A stretch of 64,000 nucleotides of DNA from contig NZ_CP045649.1 of the NCBI RefSeq assembly GCF_009557055.1, positions 744,001-808,000 of the forward strand. Reading direction: 5' to 3'. Positions 8,906 through 18,555 of this stretch are shown piece after piece (positions within the stretch are counted from its first letter, which is position 1; every line of letters starts with the position of its first letter). Position numbers and translations under genes: made by a program. The notes under the pieces were generated by a model. The model was not told where the DNA came from, made no database searches, and saw only the letters and a list, made by a program, of their open reading frames with translations. The DNA comes from Nocardioides sp. dk884 (GTDB lineage: Bacteria; Actinomycetota; Actinomycetes; Propionibacteriales; Nocardioidaceae).

Positions 8906-9531
8906 CGCGCGGCCACCCCCGCGAGGTCGGCGTCGAGCGCGAGGACGGCCGCCGCCGCGGGGCTCGCCGACCGGTCGCCGTAGCGCACCAGGTCGAAGAG
9001 CAGCCCGGCCTCGCGGGCCTGCGCCGCTCGGCCGGGGTGGCGCACCGCCAGCGCCTCGGCGACCTCGTGGGCGGTGCGTCCCGGCGCTGCGGCGAGCTCG
9101 TCGCGTTCGAGCTGGGCCAGCGCGATCGCGCGGAAGCCATCGACGACGGCGTCCTCGTGACGCCCGGCGGCGTGGGCCGCCCGCGCCCGAGCGCGGAGGT
9201 CGGCGGCGGTGAGCGGCTCGTCGGTGAGGACCGCGGCGCCGCTCGGGCGCACCCGCGCCGAGCGTCGGGCGCGGGACAGCAGCCACCCCAGGGCCAGGAC
9301 CAGCGCCAGCAGCACCAGCATGGCCGCGAGCGTCGACAGCGGTGGCGCCGCGGACGCGGCGTCGGCCACCGTGCCCAGCTGGCGCTCGACCCAGGTCAGC
9401 AGGCGCTCGATGAGGTCGCGGTCGTGGTACTCCGAGCGGAGGAGCTCACGACGCACCAGCTCCCGGGCCTCCTCGGGCGAGGGGTCCAGGGGGCTGAGGA
9501 CCGCGCGAGCGGCACCGGCCGGAGGGGTCAC
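8902..9531 (-). CDS. DUF4129 domain membrane protein
   Basis: A 209-residue protein with a GTG start at 9531, overlapping the TGA of the upstream gene. A soluble N-terminal helix region containing PSPEEARELVRRELL is followed by one membrane segment (LAAMLVLLALVLALGWLLS, about residues 68-87) and a C-terminal cytoplasmic DUF4129 helical domain (AADLRARARAAHAAGRHEDAV, GRTAHEVAEAL). DUF4129 is often a small domain of transglutaminase or MoxR-cluster proteins. Overlapping start/stop codons on both sides show that it is part of one polycistron with DUF4350 and moxR. Confidence 0.85.
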   Translation of the reverse strand: MTPPAGAARAVLSPLDPSPEEARELVRRELLRSEYHDRDLIERLLTWVERQLGTVADAASAAPPLSTLAAMLVLLALVLALGWLLSRARRSARVRPSGAAVLTDEPLTAADLRARARAAHAAGRHEDAVVDGFRAIALAQLERDELAAAPGRTAHEVAEALAVRHPGRAAQAREAGLLFDLVRYGDRSASPAAAAVLALDADLAGVAAR

Positions 9532-10673
9532 CGGGCGGCGGGCCGCGTGCGGGCGAGCAGCTCGACGTCGAAGGCCTCCTGGCGGATGCGCAGGTCGACG
9601 TACTGCAGGGCGGTCACGGCGGTCATGAACGGGGTGACGAAGGCGGCGGCCACGACCGTGGCCACGGCCTGGCTGAGCACCAGCACCACGACCTCATAGG
9701 ACGGGTCGACGGCGAGCAGCACGACCTCCCCGACGATCCCGACCGGGATCGACAGCACGCCGCCCACCACCTGGGTGATGACCACTGTCAGCAGGGCGAT
9801 GCCCAGCACCCGCCAGAAGTGGCCGAGGGTCAGGCGCCGGCCCCGGGCGATCGCGCCGAGCACCGAGACGTTCTCGAGGCTGAGCACGGTCGCAGGCAGC
9901 AGGGCCACCCGCACCCACAGCCAGACGAGCAGGGCGAGGAACGCCGGCACGCTCACCAGCCCGAAGAGGAGCAGCACGACCAGGTCGGCGGCGAACGCCA
10001 GCAGCACCCACGCGAGGACGTAGGCGCCGATGAGGAGGGTGAACCCGATCGCCAGCAGCGCGGCGAGGCCGAGCAGGCGCCAGCGCCGGCCACGGGTCTC
10101 CGCCCAGGCCTCGGCCAGCGTCATCGTGCGCCCCACGACCGCAGCCCCGACCACCCGGGCGACCATGGCGGTCACCAGGATCGTGCCGAGGCCCTGCAGC
10201 AGGGTGGCGAGGCCGAGGGAGCCGAACGCCAGCGCGGCAGCAGCCGTCGACGCCGCGCTCCCGGCATCGGTGGGGTCCCCCGAGAGGCCGCTCGCGAGCC
10301 CGCCCGTGGCGCCCAGCACCGTGGTCACCAGCACGGGGATCGCCATCGCGAGAGCAGCGACCAGCACCGAGGCGCCGACCGTGGCGCCGGCGTTGTGGCG
10401 GATCGCGCGGAACGCGCCGTCGTAGAGGTCGCCGAGCCCCAGCGGGCGCAGCGCGACGATGCCGGGCTTGTGCACCGCCGGCGGGGCCCAGTTCCCCGGG
10501 GGCGGCGGGCCCCAGTGTCCCGGGGGCGGTGGACCGTAGCTCGGGGGAGCGGTCTGCCAGGTCCCCGGCGCCGCGGCGTACGACGGGGGTGCGGGCGCCC
10601 ACCCCGGGGGCGGGGCCTGCCCGCCCGGGTGCGGTCCGGCGCCGCCTGGCGGCACGTCCTCGGGTCCCGACAT
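9528..10673 (-). CDS. Polytopic membrane protein with proline-rich N-terminus (glycerophosphodiesterase membrane-domain-like)
   Basis: A 381-residue protein, first gene of the DUF4129-DUF4350-moxR-DUF58 operon. Residues 1-60 are Pro/Gly-rich and disordered (repeats of PPPGHWGPPPPGNWAPP type). Then comes the conserved HKPGIVALRPLGLGDLYDGAFRAIR, followed by about six membrane segments. Actinobacterial proteins of this form are commonly described as glycerophosphoryl diester phosphodiesterase membrane domain proteins; there is no catalytic GDPD domain, so no enzyme activity is implied. The ATG at 10673 has AGGAG directly abutting it, an unusually short spacing. Confidence 0.75.
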   Translation of the reverse strand: MSGPEDVPPGGAGPHPGGQAPPPGWAPAPPSYAAAPGTWQTAPPSYGPPPPGHWGPPPPGNWAPPAVHKPGIVALRPLGLGDLYDGAFRAIRHNAGATVGASVLVAALAMAIPVLVTTVLGATGGLASGLSGDPTDAGSAASTAAAALAFGSLGLATLLQGLGTILVTAMVARVVGAAVVGRTMTLAEAWAETRGRRWRLLGLAALLAIGFTLLIGAYVLAWVLLAFAADLVVLLLFGLVSVPAFLALLVWLWVRVALLPATVLSLENVSVLGAIARGRRLTLGHFWRVLGIALLTVVITQVVGGVLSIPVGIVGEVVLLAVDPSYEVVVLVLSQAVATVVAAAFVTPFMTAVTALQYVDLRIRQEAFDVELLARTRPAAR

Positions 10674-10838
10674 CTCCTGCTACCCCCGTCAGCGTCGACT
10701 CGGCATCGGTCCCGCGGTCCGGGGCGCGCCGTGCGTGTCATCCTGTCAGGCCGACCGGTGCCGGACGCGTAGAGTGGCGGCCTTGCGGGCCGTCTGAGCC
10801 TCCTCCTGTGGGGCGCCCGCGCACGGTCGACGTTCGAT

Positions 10839-10867
10839 TTGGTCCCGTGCCTGAAGTCTGCCAAGAT
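10839..10867 (+). promoter_or_regulatory. Candidate upstream promoter of the S10 operon
   Basis: TTGGTC at 10839-10844 and CAAGAT at 10862-10867 are separated by 17 bp. Both fit a sigma-A promoter moderately. It would give a leader of about 320 nt before rpsJ. Confidence 0.4.
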
Positions 10868-10999
10868 GATCCGGTTGCTCCGACGGGTCCGACGGGGTGC
10901 GGCAAAACAAGCTTGACTACTGAATCGCGTCTCCCCGCTTCGCAAGGAGTGTGAGCTCGGTGGTCGGCATGCGTCCGCATCCGAGGAGACCCGATCAGC

Positions 11000-11028
11000 C
11001 TGACGAACCGTCGGGCACCACTATGAAT
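11000..11028 (+). promoter_or_regulatory. Candidate downstream promoter of the S10 operon
   Basis: CTGACG at 11000-11005 and TATGAAT at 11022-11028, 16 bp apart, stand out as an AT-rich patch in GC-rich DNA. Transcription would begin at the GAGACCCCGGTCTC palindrome and give a leader of about 155 nt. Confidence 0.4.
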
Positions 11029-11191
11029 AAGTGAGACCCCGGTCTCGTGTTGCGCCCCCACTGGGCGACACGCCCGACCGCGGGGGTCGGCCAGGGGTCG
11101 ACAGGTGGTGAGCATCAGGGCGGGACAGACCCAAACCGGGGGACGTTCCGGACATGCACGCGGCAGATGAGTAGAAGGACGAGAGAGACCT

Positions 11192-11500
11192 ATGGCGGGA
11201 CAGAAGATCCGCATCAGGCTCAAGGCCTATGACCACGAGGTGATCGACACCTCGGCACGCAAGATCGTGGACACGGTCACCCGCACGGGTGCCAAGGTCG
11301 CCGGCCCGGTGCCGCTGCCGACCGAGAAGAACGTGTACTGCGTCATCCGCTCGCCCCACAAGTACAAGGACTCTCGCGAGCACTTCGAGATGCGCACTCA
11401 CAAGCGCCTCATCGACATCATCGACCCCACGCCGAAGACCGTCGACTCGCTCATGCGCCTCGACCTGCCTGCCGGCGTCGACATCGAGATCAAGCTCTGA
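11192..11500 (+). CDS. rpsJ: 30S ribosomal protein S10
   Basis: The 102-residue S10 ([50 protein letters not shown]) is full length. It binds the 30S head and is also the NusB partner in antitermination. First gene of the S10 operon; rplC follows after 10 bp. The ATG at 11192 is preceded by AGAAGGACGAGAGAG. Confidence 0.98.
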   Translation: MAGQKIRIRLKAYDHEVIDTSARKIVDTVTRTGAKVAGPVPLPTEKNVYCVIRSPHKYKDSREHFEMRTHKRLIDIIDPTPKTVDSLMRLDLPAGVDIEIKL

Positions 11501-11510
11501 GGTTCCGGAC

Positions 11511-12170
11511 ATGACTTTCGAACGCAATGCCAAGGGACTGCTGGGCGCGAAGCTCGGCATGACCCAGGTCTGGGACGAGAACAACCGCGTCGTCCCCGTG
11601 ACCGTGATCGCCGCGAACACCAACGTGGTCACCCAGGTCCGCACGCCCGAGATCGACGGCTACAACGCCGTCCAGATCGGGTTCGGCGAGATCGAGGGCC
11701 GCAAGGTCACCAAGCCGCAGGCGGGCCACTTCGACAAGGCCGGGGTCACCCCCCGTCGCCACATCGTCGAGATCCGGACCACCGCGGCCTCCGAGTACAC
11801 CGTGGGCCAGGAGCTGCCCGTCGACACCTTCGCCGCTGGCGAGGAGATCGACGTGACCGGCACCAGCAAGGGCAAGGGCTTCGCCGGCGTCATGAAGCGT
11901 CACGGCTTCGCCGGTGTCTCCGCCTCCCACGGTGCTCACCGCAACCACCGCAAGCCGGGCTCGATCGGCGCCTGCGCCACGCCCGGCCGCGTGTTCAAGG
12001 GCGTCCGCATGGCCGGCCGGATGGGTCACGACACCGTCACGACCCAGAACGTCACCGTGCACGCCGTCGACGTCGAGAAGGGCCTGATCCTCCTCAAGGG
12101 TGCCGTTCCCGGCCCCAAGGGTGGTCTCGTGGTGCTCCGCTCGGCTGCCAAGCAGACGCAGGAGGCCTGA
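11511..12170 (+). CDS. rplC: 50S ribosomal protein L3
   Basis: The 219-residue L3 begins [21 protein letters not shown] and contains the conserved loop [32 protein letters not shown] that reaches the peptidyl-transferase centre. The frame is open upstream through rpsJ, but ATG 11511 gives the family-standard N-terminus. L3 is an early assembly protein of the large subunit. Second gene of the operon. Confidence 0.97.
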   Translation: MTFERNAKGLLGAKLGMTQVWDENNRVVPVTVIAANTNVVTQVRTPEIDGYNAVQIGFGEIEGRKVTKPQAGHFDKAGVTPRRHIVEIRTTAASEYTVGQELPVDTFAAGEEIDVTGTSKGKGFAGVMKRHGFAGVSASHGAHRNHRKPGSIGACATPGRVFKGVRMAGRMGHDTVTTQNVTVHAVDVEKGLILLKGAVPGPKGGLVVLRSAAKQTQEA

Positions 12171-12172
12171 GC

Positions 12173-12787
12173 ATGGCTACCAAGACCGTGAAGGTCGAGT
12201 TCCCCGCCGAGATCTTCGGCGTGGAGACCAACATCCCCCTGATCCACCAGGTCGTCGTGGCCCAGCAGGCCGCTGCGCGTCAGGGCACGCACTCCACCAA
12301 GCGCCGCGGTGAAGTCCGCGGTGGTGGCCGCAAGCCCTACAAGCAGAAGGGCACCGGCCGCGCCCGCCAGGGCTCGACCCGCGCGCCGCAGTTCGTCGGC
12401 GGTGGCGTCGTGCACGGCCCCAAGCCGCGCGACTACGACCAGCGCACCCCCAAGAAGATGAAGGCCGCCGCCCTGCGCGGTGCCCTCTCCGACCGGGCCC
12501 GCAACGAGCGCATCCACGTCGTGGACGCCCTGATCTCCGCCGACAAGCCGTCGACGAAGGTCGCGCTCGCCGCGCTGACCGCGCTCTCCGAGCGCAACCG
12601 CTTCCTCGTGGTCCTCGAGCGTGCCGACACCGTCACCTGGCTGTCGCTGCGCAACGTCCCCAAGGTGCACATCGTGGCGGTTGACCAGCTGAACACCTAC
12701 GACGTGCTCGCGTCCGACGACGTGGTCTTCACCAAGGGCGCCTACGACGCGTTCGTGAGCGGCACCGCGAAGGAGGCCTCCAAGTGA
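12173..12787 (+). CDS. rplD: 50S ribosomal protein L4
   Basis: The 204-residue L4 has the exit-tunnel loop [32 protein letters not shown] in separate conserved blocks (e.g. [18 protein letters not shown]). In enterobacteria L4 represses its own operon; whether that applies here is not visible. It starts 2 bp after rplC and overlaps rplW by 4 bp. Confidence 0.97.
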   Translation: MATKTVKVEFPAEIFGVETNIPLIHQVVVAQQAAARQGTHSTKRRGEVRGGGRKPYKQKGTGRARQGSTRAPQFVGGGVVHGPKPRDYDQRTPKKMKAAALRGALSDRARNERIHVVDALISADKPSTKVALAALTALSERNRFLVVLERADTVTWLSLRNVPKVHIVAVDQLNTYDVLASDDVVFTKGAYDAFVSGTAKEASK

Positions 12788-13080
12788 GCACCCTGCACAA
12801 GGACCACCGCGACATCCTGATCGCGCCGGTCGTGTCCGAGAAGAGCTACAGCCTCCTCGACGCCAACAAGTACACCTTCCTCGTCCGTCCGGACGCGAAC
12901 AAGACCGAGATCAAGATCGCGGTCGAGAAGGTGTTCAACGTCAAGGTCACGTCGGTCAACACGCTCAACCGTCCCGGCAAGACCCGTCGTACCCGTACCG
13001 GTCTCGGCAAGCGCAAGGACACCAAGCGCGCGATCGTCTCGCTCGCTGAGGGCCACCGCATCGACATCTTCGGGGCCTGA
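12784..13080 (+). CDS. rplW: 50S ribosomal protein L23
   Basis: The 98-residue L23 ([38 protein letters not shown]) sits at the tunnel exit and docks trigger factor and SRP. GTG 12784 overlaps the rplD stop as GTGA, so translation is probably coupled. Length is normal. Confidence 0.97.
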   Translation: MSTLHKDHRDILIAPVVSEKSYSLLDANKYTFLVRPDANKTEIKIAVEKVFNVKVTSVNTLNRPGKTRRTRTGLGKRKDTKRAIVSLAEGHRIDIFGA

Positions 13081-13109
13081 GAGCCACCGGATCACGAGGA
13101 CTAAGACAC

Positions 13110-13946
13110 ATGGCTATCCGTAAGTACAAGCCGACCACCCCGGGCCGTCGTGGCTCCTCGGTGGCCGACTTCGTCGAGATCACCCGGACCACTCCGGAGA
13201 AGTCGCTGACGCGTCCGCTGCCCAAGAAGGGCGGCCGCAACAACCAGGGCCGGATCACCACCCGGCACCAGGGTGGCGGTCACAAGCGCGCCTACCGCAT
13301 CATCGACTTCCGCCGCTACGACAAGGACGGCGTGCCGGCCAAGGTCGCTCACATCGAGTACGACCCGAACCGCACCGCCCGCATCGCGCTGCTGCACTAC
13401 GCGGACGGCGAGAAGCGCTACATCGTCGCGCCGAAGGGCCTCACCCAGGGCACCCCGGTCGAGTCGGGCCCCACTGCCGACATCAAGCCCGGCAACAACC
13501 TCCCGCTGCGCAACATCCCGGTCGGTACGACGATCCACAACGTGGAGCTTCGTCCCGGCGGCGGCGCGAAGATCGCCCGTTCCGCGGGCAACAGCGCCCA
13601 GCTGGTCGCCCGTGAGGGCTCCCGCGCCACGCTGCGTATGCCCTCGGGCGAGATGCGCTTCGTGGACGTCCGCTGCCGCGCCACCATCGGCGAGGTCGGC
13701 AACGCCGAGCAGTCGAACATCAACTGGGGCAAGGCCGGCCGTATGCGCTGGAAGGGCAAGCGCCCGACGGTCCGCGGTGTCGTGATGAACCCGGTCGACC
13801 ACCCGCACGGTGGTGGTGAGGGCAAGACGTCCGGTGGTCGCCACCCCGTCTCCCCCTGGGGCAAGCCCGAGGGCCGCACGCGCAAGCGCAAGGCCAGCGA
13901 CTCCCAGATCATCCGCCGTCGCAAGACCGGCAAGAACAAGCGCTGA
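13110..13946 (+). CDS. rplB: 50S ribosomal protein L2
   Basis: The 278-residue L2 begins [18 protein letters not shown] and carries the conserved C-terminal block [20 protein letters not shown] with the histidine implicated in peptidyl-transferase centre structure. Full length. It starts 29 bp after rplW; rpsS follows after 15 bp. Confidence 0.98.
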   Translation: MAIRKYKPTTPGRRGSSVADFVEITRTTPEKSLTRPLPKKGGRNNQGRITTRHQGGGHKRAYRIIDFRRYDKDGVPAKVAHIEYDPNRTARIALLHYADGEKRYIVAPKGLTQGTPVESGPTADIKPGNNLPLRNIPVGTTIHNVELRPGGGAKIARSAGNSAQLVAREGSRATLRMPSGEMRFVDVRCRATIGEVGNAEQSNINWGKAGRMRWKGKRPTVRGVVMNPVDHPHGGGEGKTSGGRHPVSPWGKPEGRTRKRKASDSQIIRRRKTGKNKR

Positions 13947-13961
13947 TAGGGAAGTAGACAG

Positions 13962-14243
13962 ATGCCTCGCAGCCTGAAGAAGGGCCCCTTTGTCGACGGC
14001 CACCTCCTCAAGAAGGTGGACGCCGAGAACGACAAGGGGAGCCACAACGTCATCAAGACGTGGTCGCGCCGGTCGATGATCATCCCCTCGATGATCGGCC
14101 ACACCATCGCGGTCCACGACGGTCGCAAGCACGTCCCGGTCTTCGTGACCGACTCGATGGTCGGCCACAAGCTGGGCGAGTTCGCCCCGACCCGCACCTA
14201 CCGCGGGCACGTCAAGGAAGACCGGAAGGGACGTCGTCGATGA
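13962..14243 (+). CDS. rpsS: 30S ribosomal protein S19
   Basis: The 93-residue S19 ([44 protein letters not shown]) binds 16S rRNA in the 30S head with S13. Full length. Its stop overlaps the rplV start as ATGA. Confidence 0.98.
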   Translation: MPRSLKKGPFVDGHLLKKVDAENDKGSHNVIKTWSRRSMIIPSMIGHTIAVHDGRKHVPVFVTDSMVGHKLGEFAPTRTYRGHVKEDRKGRRR

Positions 14244-14665
14244 GCACCACTGAGCGTCAGCGCACGAGCGCCCGTCGCGAGTCGCTGCTCGGCGACGAGC
14301 AGGGTGCCTTCGCGAGTGCCCGCTTCGTGCGGATCACCCCGATGAAGGCCCGCCGCGTCGTCGACATGGTTCGTGGCCTCCCCGTCGACGAGGCCCTGGC
14401 GCTGCTGCAGTTCGCGCCGCAGGCCGCCTCGGAGACCGTGTACAAGGTGCTCGAGAGCGCCATCGCCAACGCTGAGACCACTGAGGGTCTCGACGCCGGC
14501 GACCTGGTCGTCTCGGTCGCCCGGGTCGACGAGGGCCCGACCATGAAGCGCTGGCGTCCGCGTGCCCAGGGGCGCGCGACGCGTATCAACAAGCGCACCA
14601 GCCACATCACGCTGGCGGTCCAGCCGGCCGCCGTGGTCGCTGAGAAGAAGGGACGGAAGGCCTGA
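14240..14665 (+). CDS. rplV: 50S ribosomal protein L22
   Basis: The 141-residue L22 has the core [22 protein letters not shown] and the beta-hairpin loop [21 protein letters not shown] that lines the exit tunnel near the macrolide site. An upstream in-frame methionine lies inside rpsS; ATG 14240, overlapping the rpsS stop, gives the standard N-terminus. Confidence 0.97.
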   Translation: MSTTERQRTSARRESLLGDEQGAFASARFVRITPMKARRVVDMVRGLPVDEALALLQFAPQAASETVYKVLESAIANAETTEGLDAGDLVVSVARVDEGPTMKRWRPRAQGRATRINKRTSHITLAVQPAAVVAEKKGRKA

Positions 14666-15510
14666 TGGGCCAGAAGATCAACCCGAACGGCTTCCGCCTC
14701 GGTATCTCCACGGACCACAAGTCCCGCTGGTACGCCGACAAGCTGTACAAGTCGTACGTCGGCGAGGACGTCGCCATCCGCAAGCTGCTCTCCAAGGGCA
14801 TGGAGCGGGCCGGCATCGCCAAGGTCGAGATCGAGCGCACCCGTGACCGCGTCCGCGTGGACATCCACACGGCGCGCCCGGGCATCGTCATCGGCCGCCG
14901 CGGCGCCGAGGCCGACCGCATCCGCGGTGAGCTCGAGAAGCTCACGGGCAAGCAGGTCCAGCTGAACATCCTCGAGGTCAAGAGCCCCGAGATGGACGCC
15001 CAGCTGGTCGCCCAGGGTGTCGCCGAGCAGCTCGCCGGTCGCGTGCAGTTCCGTCGCGCCATGCGCAAGGCCATGCAGACCACGATGCGCTCGGGTGCCA
15101 AGGGCATCCGGATCCAGTGCTCGGGTCGACTCAACGGCGCGGAGATGTCGCGTACCGAGTTCTACCGCGAGGGTCGCGTGCCGCTGCACACCCTGCGTGC
15201 GGACATCGACTACGGCTTCTACGAGGCCAAGACGACCTTCGGCCGCATCGGCGTGAAGGTCTGGATCTACAAGGGCGAGGTGGCCGGCACCCGTGCCGAG
15301 CGCCAGGCCCAGGCAGCCGCCCGCGCCGGTGTCCCCGGTCGCGGTGGCCGTCCGCAGCGTGGCGGCGAGCGTCCGAGCCGTGGCTCGCGCGGCGAGCGTC
15401 CGACGCGTGCGGACCGTGGCGGCGAGGGTGCCCCTGCCGTGACCGAAGCGCCTGCCGGTGGCGACACCGCCCTGGCGACCCCCTCGGCCGAGACCCCCAA
15501 GGAGGGCTGA
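14665..15510 (+). CDS. rpsC: 30S ribosomal protein S3
   Basis: The 281-residue S3 begins [20 protein letters not shown], contains a KH type-2 domain with [15 protein letters not shown], and the C-terminal domain [20 protein letters not shown]. About 60 residues at the end form a basic Gly/Arg and then Ala/Pro/Glu tail, longer than in E. coli but common in actinobacteria. The start overlaps the rplV stop by one base (TGATG). Confidence 0.98.
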   Translation: MGQKINPNGFRLGISTDHKSRWYADKLYKSYVGEDVAIRKLLSKGMERAGIAKVEIERTRDRVRVDIHTARPGIVIGRRGAEADRIRGELEKLTGKQVQLNILEVKSPEMDAQLVAQGVAEQLAGRVQFRRAMRKAMQTTMRSGAKGIRIQCSGRLNGAEMSRTEFYREGRVPLHTLRADIDYGFYEAKTTFGRIGVKVWIYKGEVAGTRAERQAQAAARAGVPGRGGRPQRGGERPSRGSRGERPTRADRGGEGAPAVTEAPAGGDTALATPSAETPKEG

Positions 15511-15513
15511 CCC

Positions 15514-15933
15514 ATGCTGATGCCCCGTCGTGTCAAGCACCGCAAGCAGCACCACCCCAAGCGGACGGGTGCAGCGAAGGGTGGCACGAAGCTCGCCTTC
15601 GGCGACTTCGGCATCCAGGCGGTCGAGGGCCACTACGTGACCAACCGCCAGATCGAGTCGGCGCGTATCGCGATGACCCGCCACATCAAGCGTGGTGGCA
15701 AGGTGTGGATCAACATCTACCCCGACCGCCCGCTGACCAAGAAGCCCGCCGAGACCCGCATGGGTTCCGGTAAGGGTTCGCCCGAGTGGTGGGTCGCGAA
15801 CGTCAAGCCCGGCCGCGTCATGTTCGAACTCTCCGGTGTCACCGAGGACGTCGCGCGCGAGGCCATGCGCCGTGCGATGCACAAGCTCCCGATGAAGTGC
15901 CGGTTCATCTCCCGAGAGGCGGGCGACTTCTGA
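15514..15933 (+). CDS. rplP: 50S ribosomal protein L16
   Basis: The 139-residue L16 ([52 protein letters not shown]) binds near the A-site tRNA. Full length. It starts 3 bp after rpsC and its stop overlaps the rpmC start by one base. Confidence 0.98.
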   Translation: MLMPRRVKHRKQHHPKRTGAAKGGTKLAFGDFGIQAVEGHYVTNRQIESARIAMTRHIKRGGKVWINIYPDRPLTKKPAETRMGSGKGSPEWWVANVKPGRVMFELSGVTEDVAREAMRRAMHKLPMKCRFISREAGDF

Positions 15934-16175
15934 TGGCTAACGCTCACGAGCTCGACGAGCTGAACGACGTCGACCTGGAGGCCAAGCTCCGCGAGGCCAA
16001 GGAGGAGCTGTTCAACCTCCGCTTCCAGGCCGCCACCGGTCAGCTGGAGAGCCACGGCCGCCTGCGTGCGGTCAAGAAGGACATTGCCCGGATCTACACC
16101 GTGGTGCGCGAGCGCGAGCTCGGCATCCGCTCCGCCGCGGGCAGCAACGAGTCGAACGAGGATGGTGCCGCATGA
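15933..16175 (+). CDS. rpmC: 50S ribosomal protein L29
   Basis: The 80-residue L29 is two helices ([37 protein letters not shown] split around the turn) with a short acidic tail NESNEDGAA. It lies at the tunnel exit beside L23. ATG 15933 overlaps the rplP stop; an upstream start inside rplP was rejected. The end overlaps rpsQ by 4 bp. Confidence 0.97.
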   Translation: MANAHELDELNDVDLEAKLREAKEELFNLRFQAATGQLESHGRLRAVKKDIARIYTVVRERELGIRSAAGSNESNEDGAA

Positions 16176-16447
16176 GCGAGCAGACCCCGACCGCGGACCG
16201 CAAGGCCCGCAAGGTCCGCGAGGGCCTGGTCGTCAGCGACAAGATGGACAAGACCGTGGTCGTGTCCGTCGAGGACCGCGTCAAGCACGCGCTGTACGGC
16301 AAGGTGCTGCGCAAGACCAGCAAGCTGAAGGCGCACGACGAGGCCAACGCGTGCGGCATCGGCGACCGGGTCCTCCTCATGGAGACGCGTCCGCTGTCGG
16401 CCACGAAGCGCTGGCGCGTCATCGAGATCCTCGAGAAGGCCAAGTAA
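16172..16447 (+). CDS. rpsQ: 30S ribosomal protein S17
   Basis: The 91-residue S17 is an OB-fold protein ([52 protein letters not shown]). ATG 16172 overlaps the rpmC stop as ATGA. It is the last gene before a 97-bp gap, which marks the S10/spc boundary. Confidence 0.98.
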   Translation: MSEQTPTADRKARKVREGLVVSDKMDKTVVVSVEDRVKHALYGKVLRKTSKLKAHDEANACGIGDRVLLMETRPLSATKRWRVIEILEKAK

Positions 16448-16494
16448 GTCACTTCGCCTTCGCAGGCGAGGACCCACCCACTAGTTCGGCCAGG

Positions 16495-16518
16495 CTCGCG
16501 GTCCGTCGAGACCGCGAG
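16495..16518 (+). other. Perfect hairpin in the rpsQ-rplN gap
   Basis: CTCGCGGT (16495-16502) and ACCGCGAG (16511-16518) form an 8-bp perfect stem with an 8-nt loop, 26 bp before rplN. A smaller CGCC/GGCG stem lies at about 16456-16469. They may be an attenuator or RNA-processing site at the S10/spc boundary; there is no U-tract, so a terminator is less likely. Confidence 0.5.
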
Positions 16519-16544
16519 AACCAGCTCGACAACCAGGAGAAACA

Positions 16545-16913
16545 ATGATCCAGCAGGAGTCGCGACTCAAGGTCGCCGACAACACCGGTGCAAAGGAAAT
16601 CCTCTGCATCCGTGTTCTCGGTGGCTCGGGTCGGCGCTACGCCGGCATCGGCGACGTCATCGTCGCGACCGTCAAGGACGCGATCCCCGGTGGCAATGTG
16701 AAGAAGGGTGACGTCGTCAAGGCCGTCATCGTGCGCACCGTCAAGGAGCGTCGCCGTCCCGACGGTTCGTACATTCGCTTCGACGAGAACGCCGCCGTCA
16801 TTCTGAAGAACGACGGCGAGCCCCGCGGCACCCGCATCTTCGGCCCCGTGGGCCGCGAGCTGCGCGAGAAGAAGTTCATGAAGATCATCTCGCTCGCCCC
16901 GGAGGTGCTGTGA
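16545..16913 (+). CDS. rplN: 50S ribosomal protein L14
   Basis: The 122-residue L14 ([44 protein letters not shown]) sits at the subunit interface. Full length. Ribosome site CCAGGAGAAAC precedes the ATG. It is the first gene of the spc segment, and its stop overlaps the rplX start. Confidence 0.98.
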   Translation: MIQQESRLKVADNTGAKEILCIRVLGGSGRRYAGIGDVIVATVKDAIPGGNVKKGDVVKAVIVRTVKERRRPDGSYIRFDENAAVILKNDGEPRGTRIFGPVGRELREKKFMKIISLAPEVL

Positions 16914-17281
16914 TGGCCAAGAACCCGTCGGTCAACATCAAGAAGGGCGACACCGTCAAGGTGATCGCTGGCAAGGACAAGGGTGCCGAAGGCAAGGTCA
17001 TCCAGGTGCTCCGTGAGGAGCAGCGGGTGATCGTCGAGGGCGTCAACCGTGTCAAGAAGCACACCAAGGTCGTGAACCAGGGCGGTCGCGCCGGCAACAC
17101 CGGTGGCATCATCACCGCTGAGGCCCCGATCCACGTCTCGAACGTCATGCTCGTCGAGGGCGACGCCGTGACCCGTATCGGCTTCCGCCGCGACGAGGTC
17201 ACCAAGCGCCGTCCGGACGGCTCGACGTACACCGCTCAGCGCAGCGTCCGCATCTCGCGCAAGACCGGCAAGGAAATCTGA
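16913..17281 (+). CDS. rplX: 50S ribosomal protein L24
   Basis: The 122-residue L24 contains the KOW motif [20 protein letters not shown] and [24 protein letters not shown] 16913 is preferred to the GTG at 16910 because it lies 7 nt from GGAGG (16901-16905). L24 initiates large-subunit assembly. Confidence 0.96.
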   Translation: MAKNPSVNIKKGDTVKVIAGKDKGAEGKVIQVLREEQRVIVEGVNRVKKHTKVVNQGGRAGNTGGIITAEAPIHVSNVMLVEGDAVTRIGFRRDEVTKRRPDGSTYTAQRSVRISRKTGKEI

Positions 17282-17847
17282 TGACCGAGATCCAGACGAA
17301 CGCGATGCCGCGTCTGAAGGTGAAGTACCGCGAGGAGATCCTCCCGGCGCTTCAGTCCGACTTCGAGATCAAGAACGTCATGCAGGTGCCCGGCCTGGTC
17401 AAGATCGTGGTCAACATGGGTGTCGGCGAGGCTGCTCGCGACTCGAAGCTGATCGAGGGTGCGGTCAAGGACCTCACCGCGATCACCGGCCAGAAGCCGC
17501 TGGTGACCAAGGCCCGCAAGTCGATCGCCCAGTTCAAGCTGCGTGAGGGTATGCCGATCGGCGCCCACACCACGCTGCGTGGCGACCGCATGTGGGAGTT
17601 CCTGGACCGCCTGCTGTCCCTCGCGCTGCCCCGGATCCGCGACTTCCGCGGTCTCTCCCCGAAGCAGTTCGACGGTCGCGGCAACTACACCTTCGGTCTC
17701 ACCGAGCAGGTCATGTTCCACGAGATCAACCAGGACAAGATCGACCGCTCGCGTGGCATGGACATCACCATCGTCACCACGGCCACCAACGACGACGAGG
17801 GTCGCGCCCTGCTGAAGAAGCTCGGCTTCCCGTTCAAGGAGAACTGA
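17281..17847 (+). CDS. rplE: 50S ribosomal protein L5
   Basis: The 188-residue L5 ([61 protein letters not shown]) binds 5S rRNA and contacts P-site tRNA. Full length; starts on the last base of the rplX stop. Confidence 0.98.
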
Positions 17848-17848
17848 C

Positions 17849-18034
17849 ATGGCGAAGACCGCTCTCAAGGTCAAGGCCGCCCGCAAGCCCAAGTTCGCGG
17901 TGCGTGGCTACACCCGCTGCCAGCGTTGTGGCCGGCCGAAGGCCGTCTACCGCAAGTTCGGGCTCTGCCGCATCTGCCTGCGGGAAATGGCGCACCGGGG
18001 CGAGCTGCCCGGCGTGACCAAGTCCTCCTGGTGA
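17849..18034 (+). CDS. rpsZ: 30S ribosomal protein S14 type Z (zinc-binding)
   Basis: The 61-residue short S14 has two CxxC knuckles (CQRC and CRIC, 12 residues apart) that bind one zinc ion; this is the C+ form. Zinc-free S14 paralogs, when present, are usually encoded elsewhere under Zur control, and none is in this window. It starts 1 bp after rplE. Confidence 0.98.
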
Positions 18035-18067
18035 CCATTCCTCACTTCACACACAAGTCGCTGCAGG

Positions 18068-18090
18068 TCGCATCTGAGGTGCAGATGCGA
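18068..18090 (+). promoter_or_regulatory. 9-bp perfect hairpin between rpsZ and rpsH
   Basis: TCGCATCTG (18068-18076) pairs perfectly with CAGATGCGA (18082-18090) around a 5-nt loop. It lies in the only sizeable gap (85 bp) between rpsZ and rpsH, 29 bp before the rpsH start. In E. coli S8 represses the spc operon by binding an mRNA stem near rplE; whether this stem plays such a role is untested inference. Confidence 0.5.
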
Positions 18091-18119
18091 AACCACGGTG
18101 GAGAAAGGGCCTCACGGCC

Positions 18120-18527
18120 ATGACGATGACTGACCCGATCGCAGACATGCTCACGCGTCTGCGCAATGCCAACCAGGCGTACCACGACTCGGTGTCCATG
18201 CCCTACAGCAAGCTCAAGCAGGGCGTTGCGGACATCCTCAAGCAGGAGGGCTACATCACCTCCTACGACGTCGTGGACGCTCCCGAGGGCGAGGTCGGCA
18301 AGACGCTGACCATCACCCTCAAGTACGGCCGCAGCCGCGAGCGTTCCATCGCTGGCGTGCGCCGCATCAGCAAGCCCGGTCTGCGGGTCTACGCCAAGCA
18401 CACGGGTCTCCCGAAGGTGCTCGGCGGCCTGGGTGTCGCGATCATCTCGACCAGCCAGGGCCTGCTGACCGACCGACAGGCCAACCAGAAGGGCGTGGGT
18501 GGGGAAGTCCTCGCCTACGTCTGGTGA
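18120..18527 (+). CDS. rpsH: 30S ribosomal protein S8
   Basis: The 135-residue S8 ([49 protein letters not shown], ending EVLAYVW) is a central-domain 16S binder and a known translational repressor of spc operons in E. coli. Start ATG 18120 matches the family N-terminus. Confidence 0.98.
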   Translation: MTMTDPIADMLTRLRNANQAYHDSVSMPYSKLKQGVADILKQEGYITSYDVVDAPEGEVGKTLTITLKYGRSRERSIAGVRRISKPGLRVYAKHTGLPKVLGGLGVAIISTSQGLLTDRQANQKGVGGEVLAYVW

Positions 18528-18555
18528 CGACGAGACCGTAAGGAGAGAAGACAGC

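Larger units (their letters stand above)
10674..11191 (+). other. Long leader/promoter region of the S10 operon
   Basis: No gene is supported in these 518 bp between the divergent membrane-protein gene and rpsJ. They hold at least two candidate sigma-A promoters for rpsJ (listed separately), a TTGACT box at 10913-10918 without a convincing partner, and a short perfect inverted repeat GAGACC/GGTCTC at 11033-11046 just after the second -10. The distance allows a 160-320 nt untranslated leader, which may carry ribosomal-protein autoregulation, but no known leader motif was recognised. Confidence 0.5.

Noticed and set aside
10913..10918. TTGACT hexamer as a third S10-operon promoter
   Set aside because: No acceptable -10 hexamer lies 15-19 bp downstream.
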